From Microcoleus sp036705565 (lineage in GTDB: Bacteria > Cyanobacteriota > Cyanobacteriia > Cyanobacteriales > Microcoleaceae): a stretch of DNA of 64,000 nucleotides. The notes below the pieces were generated by a model. The model saw nothing but the letters and a program-made list of their open reading frames with translations, had not been told where the DNA came from and made no database searches. Positions 34,419 to 46,500 of the stretch are shown here, piece by piece. The stretch's first letter is position 1, and the number at the start of each line of letters is the position of its first letter. Location of the stretch: assembly GCA_036705565.1 (NCBI GenBank), contig JAUBUY010000012.1; one strand, 5' to 3'. Position numbers and translations under genes: made by a program.

Positions 34419-36484
34419 TTATGGCAGATTTGAAAACAAATCAAAATCAAACGCATAGTTGCGAACTTTGTTACGTTCGTTAAGAATCTTTGTGAGTTCT
34501 GGAAGAGTAACTCGCCAAGTATCTGGGTTCCTCCAAGTCGCTGCATTAGTTATGTTACTGCGAGCGCTGTCCAAAAAGGGAGAAAACACATTATTGTTAA
34601 GCGGATTTGGAACCCCATCTGAGGATACATTATTCCAATCTGGTTCGGCTACGTTAGGCGTCATATATGCGAAAGCTTCTATGTTCGACGAAGTAACTTC
34701 GGCTCCTGGTTGTTCCACAGCCATGATTGTTTTCCACGTCCATCTAGGGATGTGAATTTGTCGGTTTGACAAATTGCTAGGGCTTGTATTTCCCTGATTG
34801 ATATACTCTCCATTTAGAATGTCATCAAGCAATTCAGGAACATTCGTTTTCTTTTGAGGATTTGGATCGTTACCAATAGCTCCAGCGAAAATGTAAAGCT
34901 CTTGCCCCTGAGTAACCCTGGGAGCTACCACTTTATTTTCTATATTGAACCAAGCTGAAGCATCTGCTGCATTGTTGCTTCCTTGAACAAAAAATCGATT
35001 ATTATCCATTGACTGGCAATCAAATTAGTTGTGAGGTAAGTTGCTAACTGGTCTTTAGGATGTCTCAATCTATCTCTGTCAGGAGACAAATGACCTCGAT
35101 TCATTCCTAACCCCGTAAAGATATTTCCATCATAGGTAGACAAGCCACTAGCTAATAGATCGGGGTCAGTTATAAATTCCGGTCTTTCTCTTAATCCTTT
35201 TAGTAACTCTCCTGGTTGTGTTTCTGGTCTTGTAACCCATGTTTTGTCTACTTTCCAACCAACCCAGTTGGCAATTTTGGTGTCAGCATTGTAAGACACT
35301 GCGTACTGGGGTTTTTCAAGCAGCAAGTTGTTTTGATATGTACTGTTGCTAGGATTCCATCTAGCTTCAGTGGGATTGCCAAATTTGAGATGGTCGCTCT
35401 TGAAGAAAACATTATCTATGTAAACGGAATCGCCACCGTCTAAAGAAAAGGTTATTTTCGCTGGCTTCCCTCGAAACTCTGCGATTTCTGAATCAGTGAG
35501 GTTTAACTTAAGTTGGAAGGTTTCAAATCCTTTTCTCCCAAACCCAATCTTATTTTCGATATCAGAGTAGATATCCTTAGTATTCTGAATTTGATTGTTG
35601 GTACTGTCAATCAAAAAGTTTGCATCTTCTGCAAGATTGACGGTTACATCTTTACTTTGACCGTCGATCGTTTCAAGCTTTACATTCAGTTGTCCGCTTT
35701 GAACAGGAGCAAAAACATCAAACCGCAAATTACCCCAATCGGGTACAACAAACGAGTCATGGGTGGCTTGGGTTGGGTTCCCAGCTCCCAGGAGTAGAGC
35801 ATAGTTGGGAATGCCATTTGAGGGCGGAGTAGCTCCAGGAATACCTGCTACATCAATTAGGGCGCTTTGCTTGAGTTTGTTATCAGTTCTATTGCTGTAC
35901 CAGCCCGGAATATTTTGAATGCTATTCGGGTAAAAAATTGCATCAAAATTGCCATTAAAGAGCGTAGGAACTGCAAAATCACCCCGCATTGCAGGTATTG
36001 GGGTATTATCCTCGTAAACCGAAACCCGATTATTCTTCAAATACTCCTCAAAGTCACCCAACTCACTTTTACTATTCTTCCCACCATCAAAATAAGGTCT
36101 TACCTCAGAACCTCCCCCTAAAACAGAGTTGAACCAACCCGTACCAATTCCTTCCCAAGGAGCTTTAGTATCGCCCTGAGTAAAACTAGCATTAGTGTGG
36201 TCAGGAGTGTACCAAGTCTTAGTAGCATCAGCAATATTATTTTCAGCCAAATCACCCAAGCGACGGTAAATTGTTTCGCCATTCTCCGAAGGAAACTGAC
36301 TTTCATTGAGATTAGCAGTCCCCGCATACCAAGCCAAAGCAGCCCGATGGGAAGCACCAGCCCCGTCATCCGGCTTAAAACCAGCCAGATTATTAAGTGA
36401 AACATTAAAACCAGAATTATAAAGTTTGTGAGGTTGAATTTCATCCACCAGGATACGATTGGGATGTAGTCTTGTCTGGCTCAC
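34419..36484 (-). pseudogene. T2: truncated, frameshifted nuclease gene (orphan toxin-end cassette)
   Basis: Two overlapping frames (36484-34940 and 35009-34419) together encode about 685 residues equivalent to the last third of T1. They cover the pre-nuclease module (AALAWYAGTANLNESQF), GNFD..IPGW, and a NucA-type nuclease with MNRGHLSPDRDR and NLIAS..MDNNRFF. A missing C in a C run near 35020 shifts the frame exactly between those nuclease motifs. The 5' end is a patchwork: PNRIL, then VDEIQPHKLYNSGF, then NVSLNNLAGF, pieces that lie far apart in T1. No proper start or promoter is evident. Its 3' end faces P5, and P6 diverges from its 5' end. Confidence 0.82.
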
Positions 36485-36529
36485 GCTCTGCTATTATTAA
36501 TATGTAAATATTTTATCTTAAAAAAAGTG

Positions 36530-37489
36530 ATGAATAGCGAAGAATATCTCGAAGGGGAAGAAGAAACCGAAAAATTTATGCCGCTTCTATCCCTCTACGA
36601 ACATCACCCAGAGATGGAAGGTCCGGAGGTTGTCAATTTGTACAAAGATGGATGGAGAGACTTTTCTGGAATGAATTTAGAAGGAATTGTTGTCCAAGGT
36701 GAATACCTGATCGATATCGATTTAAGTGGCTCTGATTTGCACTCAAGTATTTTCCAGGGGTGCGACCTGAGCGGTGCTAATTTAAGTGACACTAATCTAG
36801 AAAATGCTAATTTGAGGAGCACTTGCTTAGTGGAGGCAAATTTTAGCAAGGCTAATCTGACTAATGCTCAATTGAAGTATGCTGACCTGAGCGGTGCTAA
36901 TTTGGAGAATACTAACTTAAACAATGTTAGCCTGGCTGAGACGAACCTAACTGGCACCAATTTTGTCTCGGCTCAATGGCAGAATATTGATACAGAATCT
37001 GCGTTGTTTTGTCATACTATTATGCCGGATGGCAGCTATAAAAGCGATCCAGTTAGAGTTCTTGAAACTCAAGAATTGCTACGGCGCTACGCTGCTGGAG
37101 AAAGAAGGTTTGAGGGCATAGTCTTGTATCGGGCCGATCTTAGAGGTGTGGATTTGCCTAACATTATTATGCCGAGTGCCCACTTTGCTAATGCTAACTT
37201 AAGCGGTGTCAATTTTCAAGAGTCCTGCTTGAAGAGAGTTAATTTTAGGGGGGCAAATTTGAGCGGTGCTAATCTGTGTATTGCTAACTTGAGAGGAGCA
37301 AATTTAAGCTATACCAATTTGAAAGATGCCAACTTATATGCAGAAATGTATGGTGTAGATTTTACAGAAGCTAACCTGAGTGGGGCTGAGCTTCTGTTCA
37401 CGGAATCTGCATTCTTTCGTAACACTACCTTGCCCAACGGAGAAGTTATCATTGGTCCTAGTGAATATGCTTCTAATTGGAAAAGGTAG
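36530..37489 (+). CDS. Pentapeptide-repeat protein P6
   Basis: This 319-residue protein has an acidic N-terminal 40 residues (MNSEEYLEGEEETEK) and then two pentapeptide domains separated by TIMPDGSYKSDP. The second opens with ETQELLRRYAAGERRF, the start motif of P1-P5, so P6 looks like a fusion of two family members. The ATG at 36530 is preferred over the overlapping GTG at 36527. It is the partner-position gene for the largest giant, T1: their stop codons are only 33 bp apart, tail to tail. Many NLSGANL repeats predict a regular beta-helix with an acidic surface contribution, which is compatible with DNA mimicry but not evidence for it. Confidence 0.9.
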   Translation: MNSEEYLEGEEETEKFMPLLSLYEHHPEMEGPEVVNLYKDGWRDFSGMNLEGIVVQGEYLIDIDLSGSDLHSSIFQGCDLSGANLSDTNLENANLRSTCLVEANFSKANLTNAQLKYADLSGANLENTNLNNVSLAETNLTGTNFVSAQWQNIDTESALFCHTIMPDGSYKSDPVRVLETQELLRRYAAGERRFEGIVLYRADLRGVDLPNIIMPSAHFANANLSGVNFQESCLKRVNFRGANLSGANLCIANLRGANLSYTNLKDANLYAEMYGVDFTEANLSGAELLFTESAFFRNTTLPNGEVIIGPSEYASNWKR

Positions 37490-37522
37490 GGTTCTATTTG
37501 CCATCAATTTGATTTCTATAAA

Positions 37523-40500
37523 TCATGGACGTGGCAAGTTTATATTTTGCTTGAGAGAATCTCGAATATCTCCAGGAATATTTGAAAACAGCTTAATATT
37601 TTTACCTTTAAGCAAGTTTTCCAGTTCTTCAAGACTAACTAACCAAGTGTTGGGGTCTCGCCATTCAGTCACATTTTTAATGGGAGATAAAACTCGATTT
37701 AATTGCAACCGCTCTCCAATTTCATAAAACGGGTGGACTATTCCTTGCTCCCCAGCATTAGCCCAGTCTAGCGCTGATGGTTCGGCTCTGTTAGGTGTAA
37801 GAAATGTGTAAATTTTGGTATTGCGATTAACATCAGGCACCCCTTGGCTAGGATGCTCTAAAACTAGATTTGTTTTCCATGTCCAGGTAGGAATGTTAAT
37901 TCCTTGTTGCCGAAAAGCCTCAGAATTGGTAAGCCCTTGATACCTAGAATCGTTGGGGAGAGCGTTACTCTTTTTCTGTGGTTCCCAATTTGTGCCATAG
38001 GTACCCGCAACAACGTAAACTTGTTTACTACTTTCAGCTAAACCTGTTACTAACTGTTCTATATTGTACCACGCAGAGGCTTCGGCGGGATTATTAGGAG
38101 CGCTAAAAAACAGATTATTGTCAGCGTTTTGCGGGATTAAGTTGGTTCCTAAAAAAGTGGCTATGTTGTCTTTGGGATATCTTGTCCGATCTCCTGAAGG
38201 GATTATATGTCCTTTGTTAAATCCCAGACTTAACCCGTTATTATTTTCATAATTGCTACCACTAATTTGAGGCCAGCCATTAGGTAATGTAGGATCGGCG
38301 ATGAAATCGTCAGCTTGGCGTTGTCCGCCAATCCATGATTTATTTACCTGCCAGCTTACCCAGTTGGGAGTTTTTGTCGTGCGATTGTAAGATGCTGTGT
38401 ACTGCGGTTTTTCCAGTAACAAGTTTTCGCGATAGGGATTATTGTTTGGTTCTTCAGGACTGTACCTAGCTTCTGATGGATTGCCAAATTCAAGGTGACT
38501 ACTCTTAAAGAAAACATCATCTAAATAAACTCTGGTATCTCCCTCAACTTCAAACCTCAATTTAGCGCTCTGACCTCGAAACTGATCTAGCTTACTGCTA
38601 TCTACATGGAAAGTTTCAAACCCTCCTCTGCCAAAACCAATTTTGTCAATATCGCTTGCATATGTCTCTAGTTTATTTTCTGGATCTGCTGAGAGATTTA
38701 TCTCTTTGAGAAGGTGACTGCCAGTACCAATAATTGGTTGCCCTTGCGAGTCTGTCTTTGGTGTAGTTTCCAGCCAGACCTTAAGTTTTCCACCACGGTT
38801 CTGAAACGGCGCGTGGAGGTTAAATCGCAAATCTCCCCATTCTGGCATCACAAAGTAGTTATGTACGATTTTCTTTGTCCCACCTACTCCCATTCTCAGG
38901 GCAAAATTAGGTCGAGCCACATCGTAGCTTATGGCATCTAAGTAACCGCTACCTATTAAGTCTTTTAAGCCGGGTGTGTTGGCTCTATTCTTTGCAACTT
39001 CCTCTCCGATGGTATACCAATCTACTAAGTGGGATTGTAAAACATCTTCAGAGGAACCATTAAATAAAGACCAACCTGGGATAGTTTGAGCGCTTTTTCT
39101 GCCAGCTACAGCATCAAAATTCCCATTAAACAAAGTAGGAACTGCATAATCACCCCGCATCCTATCTGTGTAGGTATTATCCTCGTAAACCGAAACCCGA
39201 TTCTTCTTCAAATAATCCTCAAAGTCACCCAACTCATTTTTAGTCTTCTTCCCACCATCAAAATAAGGCCGTAATTGAGAACCTCCCCCCAAAACAGAGT
39301 CGAACCAACCCGTACCAATTCCTTCCCAAGGAGCTTTAGTATCGCCCTGAGTAAAACTAGCATTAGTGTGCTCAGGAGTGTACCAAGTCTTAGTAACATC
39401 AGCAATATTATTTTGCTCCAAATCACCCAAGCGACGGTAAATTGTTTCGCCATTCTCCGAAGGAAACTGACTTTCATTGAGATTAGCAGTCCCCGCATAC
39501 CAAGCCAAAGCAGCCCGATGGGAAGCACCTTCCCCATCATCCGGCGTAAAACCAGCCAGATTATTGAGTGAAACATTCCAATCAGATTTCCAGTTCGTTC
39601 CCGAAAGTTCCCGCCCGTTAATTGTATTCCCAATACCATTAGTTTGGTAGTAATTGTCAGCATAAGTGACATTATTCCAAACCTTAATTTCCGGATCTTG
39701 AATATTAAGGAAAGGTCCAGAAAAAGAATTATCATCGTAATCGTAAGGGTCAATAGTCGTCATCTGAAGGTCGCGATTTGCGCTATTCGTACCTCCGGCA
39801 TCAGGTAAAAACGTACCCAAACGCTGTACAATTTCACTATTAACAACAGCCCCCTGACCGAAACCAACAAAATGTAGCGGCGAGTTGAAAACAGCTCCTT
39901 GATTGCGGATTAACTTGCCCGTACTATCATAAAGTTTACCCTCCTTTCCGATAGAACCGCCCTCCTCCAAATCGAGTTGTACCATTGAGGCAAATAAAAC
40001 ATCTGCGGCTGCCTCAGCAAAACCCGAATTGTAAAGTTTGTGAGGTTGAATTTCATCCACCCAATTAGCTAGCAGCACTAATGGCTTGCCATATTGAGGA
40101 GACCGAACGGCGTTACTAAATATCCAATCGTTTCCTTCGGGGGCAACTGACTGCCACTTCCCAGTTGCAGAGTTATATTTCTGAACGGCACCTCCTTCTT
40201 CATAAATGTGTTTAGCAACTCCATTAAGTTGGTTGTCAATCAGTTGGCTGTGTTCCGGTTCGCCAGGCTCTAAACCCCGCGTTAAAACAGTGACGCTGCT
40301 GAAAGTATTGCTATTTTTTACCGTGGGCAGAAGAGTTTTAAACTCACCTGTTACGGGTTGACCTGTACCTAGCTGTTTTCCATTTTCTCCCAAAGCTTCC
40401 ACAGCCCAGTAGTATTTCTGGCCGGCTGTTAACATGAGACTGGGAGGAAGAGTAAACTCCTCAAAGTTACCAGGCTTACTGACGCCGTTCCAAGTCCAAT

Positions 40501-43500
40501 TACCAGTATCTTTACTCCACTTAGCAGTCAGGATACGATTGGGATTGTAGTCTTGTGCCGATGTTAGAGCCTCTAACCCAGGCCACCTATCCCCCGGTAA
40601 TAATCCTTCCTCTTTGGGAAATACGCTGACATAAAGATTGACTTCATGAATGTCTTTATCTGGGTCTAAATTAGGAAGACCGCATTCCTCATTTTTGCCT
40701 TTAATATCCCACTCAAAAGTAGGAGTTAAAGGATTGCTATCATTCTCGCTATTACCAATCGGTCCCTTTAATTCCAGCCAATTTTTAACAGAAGCTATTG
40801 CCAAACCTTTAGGATTTCCGCCGATACCAATGGGAGCGCGTTTCGTGCCATCCGGGACGCTAAACTCAAAGTTATTAATCCAATTTCCCCCCGTAATTTC
40901 GTAGTCGGCCGCAATACTGACAAGAGGGTTGATATCGTCAATGGGCACGCGGGCGAAGTCGGCTTGGGTCGCATTTCGCTCAGTGTCAGTCGCGAAACCA
41001 ACGGTACCCACTCCCCTGTCTCGTGCGTCAAGCTTGTAATTGCCGGGATTCTCTATAGCCTTAATCATTTCCTGAACATCGAAAACGTAGGAACTTCCTC
41101 CCAAATTTGTGGTGGGATAGGAAGCAATCAAATATTTGCCGTCGCTCGAAAGCGCTAGGTTGTTAGTTAAGCTGTCGGGAATCGGTCGAGTCGCAGCCAC
41201 CAATTGAGGATTGGGTCCCAGCGGGTCTTTGATAATGCCTATATTTCCACCCTCGCGCGTACCTATATTTGCCCTAGAGTTGCGGCCGGCAACAAACGCA
41301 TATTTCCCGTCTGGCGTTACTGTTACAGCCACTGCCTCGTTGACATCAAAATAGTCATTAGCTAGGCCCAGCGACAGAGGAGCGTAGCTGACTTTAGCAC
41401 TAAAGTTGAGGGGGTCATCAGACTCAATTTCGAGTACCCCAAAGCCCTGGCCGTCATTCTGAAGCTTGATCTGCTCCCCATTACTTATGGTGAGGACACT
41501 AGCAAATCCGTTGGTGAACACCATTTTCTTGGGGTCGGGAGTAGCAGCTATGCCCTCTGTCTCTGATGCGGTGGGAATTACTCCAATCTGCTGCTGCCAC
41601 TTGCGATCGTTAGAACCCTCAGCCTTCGGTTTGTCGGCGGGGTCAATGTTGACAGCGTAAATGCGGCGGTTAGGTGTTTGTTCGTTATTGTCGGAACCTG
41701 TGGCAAACAGTCGCCGCCCGTCGCTGCTGATAGCCAACTGGCTCAATCCCAGCGGCGATGAGACGTTAATTGTCTGAACAACGGTATGATAAGTTGCCGA
41801 ATTCGGATTGATGTCGAGAACGTAGATGTTGGGGCGATTTTGGTCGGCAATGTAAGCATAATTGTCTTTGGGGTCGATAACAATAGCTTGCGGTCTGGCT
41901 CCAGAGGGCAAGCTAATCGCATCTACAGTCGCCGTTTCAGGAGTAGTGTCTATCTCTCGCAGGGCTATCAAATCCACCACAGACACGCGGCCGGTGTCGC
42001 GCAGAGTCACGTAGCCGCGGGTAGCATTGTTGGTAGGCGCGATCGACTCCGGTCGGTCTGATGGGATATTGGGATTACCCACAGGAATGTTAAAAGCAAC
42101 CGCCAATTTATCGCTGGTCTGGGTTTCAACAGTTGATAAAGGGTCTTTGAGGTTAATAACGTTGATTTTGTCGCCCGTGCGTTCGGTCACCAGCGCCAAT
42201 TCAACGCAGGTAGGGGCGAGGCGGATATTTTCTTCACTTTCTAGTTCGACAATCTCGTAATCTCCAGTACCCGGCCCGAAGCGCTTTTTCTGCTTCCTCG
42301 ATACTACAATGCTGGATTCACCGACAGGTACGGTAATCGGAATTTTGACAGCAATTTTGTAGCGATTTTCTCCTAAATCTGTGTTTTTATCCGGTATCGA
42401 AATGCCGGGATAAGTTTTGTCGCCGACGCGGAAGCTGACAGTTAAATCCTCAAATTCACCGCCCAAATCATTGGAGTTATTCAGGAAATTGCTGCCTGTC
42501 AGGACGACGGTTGGGGATCCATTTTCCAACTTAAATTCAGCGGATTGAAGCACTGGAGGTGCGAAGGGGTCTGCTGGGAATAATGTCGGTATATTTAGAG
42601 TCGCTGTGACGCTGGGAATCCCTTCTGGATCGAGTTCGACACCCGCAGGAGTGACTACAGGTAAACCGACTTGTGGAATGGCGATGACTTTCAATCCAGA
42701 TTGCAGGTATTTAGCTAAGTAAGCAAGGAGTAAGATTGTCGCGGCGAATTGAGCTCCGGTGGCGGCGGCGATACCGATTAAGCCGGCATTGGCTCCTAAA
42801 AAGGTGCTTTGGAGACCGAAATTAGTTGAGAGGCTGAGGGCTTTAGAAGTTTTAAGGGTAGCATCTACATTTGCGATAGTGAATAACTGTTCCAGTGTGG
42901 GAACTGGAGCTTGTAAAAACCCCAGAGTTGGAAATGCAAACATCGCCCATTCGCCACTATCTAAAACACCAGGTAATGGTGGGGAATTGGTTCGGATGGT
43001 ACCCGAAGCATCGACTACTCCGGATTCTTGAATCAGCCAAGTAGGGTTTTGGATATTGTTAGCATCCGGCAGCGAACCTTTTCGCATGAATAAAATTTCG
43101 GTACCGGGAGATAAGCCGGCGGGGGCTGGAATTGCTAATTGAGCGGGCAATTTCAGGGCTTGATCGCCTAAGTCTAAATTGAAGCCTCCGGCAAACTGCA
43201 AACCGTCTGGAAGTTGTAGCGATAGATCGTTGCTGGTTAGAGATGTCAAACTAATAGCTGTATTTTCGGCAAGAGCACCGGGCGGTACCATCACAATTGA
43301 ACCGTCACTGCCAGAAACTGCACCGCCATTTACTCCTAAAATTGTTCCGGCGGCGGCAGGCAGGGAGACTCTTACTGGTACGACTTCTTCGGCTGCTCCG
43401 TGAATGACGGTGACGTTAGTAACTCCTTCTTCTATTGCAGTAATAATGCCGTCTGAATTCACTTGCAATAAGTTGGAGTTTCCGGGGAAATAGCGAGTTC

Positions 43501-46500
43501 CTACTGAGCCGAATTTCAAATCGGGGGATTGGATGATATTTTCAATTCCTACTAAAAGCGAGCGTCCCATTCCGGCTGTCATGGTGACTGCTTTGGGATA
43601 GACATTCAAACCGTTAATCTCGGCTAGTGCTCCAGTGAATTCTGCATCGTTGGTGGGGGCTGGCAATTTTCCTACTCGCACCGCTGTTACTGCTTGCAGG
43701 TTGTTGCGACTCGCGCTCAAAATCGAAGTGCCGTTGACCAAACCCGTCACTTTCCCGGTCGCGTCAATGGGTGCTACTTCTGGATTTATTGAAGTGTAAG
43801 TTAGATAAGAATCTGGCAGCACTACACCTTTTTGGTCGGCAAAATCTCCCAGCACAACTAATTCCGTATTTTCTCCTGCATCCAGTCGGGGATTTCGCTT
43901 CACAAAATCTAGATTCAGCAGCGGAACATCGCTGACGTTGACTGTCACCCGCGCGGGAGTTGAACTCCCAAAAGCGTCGCTGGCAAGGAAATCAAAGCTG
44001 GCAATTCCAGAGAAACCGGGTGCTGGTTTAAAGGATGCTTTGTTCGTTAAGGGATTGAAAATTACTGTGCCGTTTACTGGACCCTGGACGCTAATTGTTA
44101 GGGGGTCGCCCTCTGCATCTGTGGCAAGATTTTCTAAGGAAATAGTTGTCTCTAATTCTGTGTAAGTCCGAGCGTTTGTCGGCGAAACAACGGGCGGATT
44201 GTTGTCAGAATTCGGGGGATTGGCTTCGGCGAGCAATTGTTGTCCTAAAGCTGTATTGCGCCATTCTCTGTCAGGGTTGATGACTGTATCTAGCAGCGGT
44301 GCGTTTCCTGTTGCCCCAAGCACTGTGAAGATTAGGTCATTGTAGTCGCCGTCAGAGTTAGCGGCTGACATATCTTCCATCGCAAAGGTGTTCCCCGTAC
44401 CTGTTGTGTCGGCTAGAGGCAACACGTAAGATGTATCGTTGGGATTGGCTGTGGCGATACTGAATAAGGGGCGGTTTTCGGGGAACCAATTTCCCGAATA
44501 TGAGGATTCGAGGGATGACTGCACTGTACCGTTGGGGACTAACATGACGGCAAAGGTGTCGCCTGGAGTCATGTTGAAAGTTTTGATACCCTGATATTCG
44601 CCGCTGTCCCAGTCTCCGTCGAACGGCATCGCACCGGTGAATTTTGCTCCTTCTATGCTGTCGCTAATTACAATGTGTCCGTCGGTGGAATTGCTTAAAA
44701 CTCTACGGGATGCTTCGGCGATAAATTCTGGAGTACCGGGTGTGAATGCGGACATTCCGGCCAGGCTGAAAATTCCGAGTTCGCCTTCAAAGGAGCCGCC
44801 ATCAAATACATAGTCAAATTTGACTTTTCCTTGGTTATCTACAAGGAAAGTACCGGGGATTGGTAAATTGGCTGTTGTTGTTATTGATAAATTTGTTGGG
44901 GGATTGATATTGCTTTGGAAGTTGCCTGTACTCTGTGTGGAATAAGATTGACTGTCTGCAATACCGTCCGAAAATTGAGCCGATTCTTCTGCCTCTAACG
45001 GCAGCAAACCGCTCGATACATCTGCGGGTTTTGGCGCAATTTCGGTATCAGAATACGTGGGCTGGACGACGGTAGTTTCTGTGGGAGTTGAATTGCTATT
45101 ATAAGTGTTTGAATTTGGTTCGGGTGGGGATTTAAGAGTTGAGGGTGAAACGCTGGTTTCGACTGAGGCTATCTGTGCCGTACCTGCTGCTGTTTCTGAT
45201 GGAGTTGAGAAAAGTGTCTGTATAGGAGAATCGGTTTGTACGCTAGAGTTTGAGTGAGAAATTAGCGGGTTGGTATCGAGAGAATTAACGACAATTCCCG
45301 GGGGGTTTTCAGTCTCTAATTCTGCTGCTGTGAAGGTGACAGCCATGTCCGTATCAATTGTATCCGCAGTAAATTCTGCAAGAGCGAAGTCGTCTGTTTT
45401 TGGTGGCAATTGTTTGCTTTCAAATTCTGCTGTTATTTCAGCAACAGGGATATCGCGTTCAACCGTATCATCCGCTTCGGGTGCGGCAACAATTGACTCA
45501 GTTTTTGTTGCCAATTTTTCTGTTTCTAATTCGGCTGCTATTTCAGGGAAAGCGGTATCATGTTCAATTAAATCGACAGCCTTTTCTGTAGCAATAATCT
45601 CAGCGGTTGTTGTGGAAAATTGTTCAGTTTCAAATTCGGCTGCGTTTTCGGTAACAGCCCGGTCATTTTCCTGAGTACCAGCAGCCTTTTCTGCGGGAAT
45701 AACCTCAGAAATTTGGGTCGGCAATTGTGACGCAGTATTAGGAAGATTGTCATTGGTTTCTCTTGGCAATTCTTCGCCCCAATTATCGGCAATCTCAGAT
45801 GTTTTTGCAGGAGGCTGTGACGCGATGGGAGTGGGAATTAGCAGAGTTTCAGCGGTTGGTGGGGAAGCAGCATTATTTACAGCATAGTCGGCTGAAGCCG
45901 GCAATTTAGGAATGCGATTAGTTGCAGTTGTGTCGGTTTTAATTAATTCAGCATCTGCTGACTCGCTGACAATTGATTCTGCTGATACTGGCCGTTCTAT
46001 TTCCGAATTTAATTCATTAGGGCTAACACTGGGTGTCTCTGGGGGAGAGGCTGTTTGTTCTATTTGTTGCGATTCTTGAGTATCAGATTTGCCAACTGTT
46101 GATGTTTCTGTGGCTGGCGATTCTTGGCTGTCTGAGTTAGCAACTGTTGATGTTTCTGTGGCTGGCGATTCTTGGCTGTCGGATTTACCAACTGTTGATG
46201 TTTCTGTTTGCTGAGGTTTTTGTTGGTCGTTATCAGCAGTTATCGATGGTGTTTCTCCCTGGGATTTATCACCGGAATTGGTAACAGTTGATTCTCGGGT
46301 AAATTTCGGATCGGATTTATCCGATTCACCCTTCAGTTTTTGAATTAACTGGGAGTGAATTGATGCGGAGAAGGGGTCAACTAATTGGCTGAGGGGAATG
46401 ATTTTAGATATAGCGCCCGTGACTCGGAATGTGATATCATCGTAATCCCGATCGCTTCCTTGAATCAGTCCCATGTCTTCCATGACGAAGAGTTGACCTT

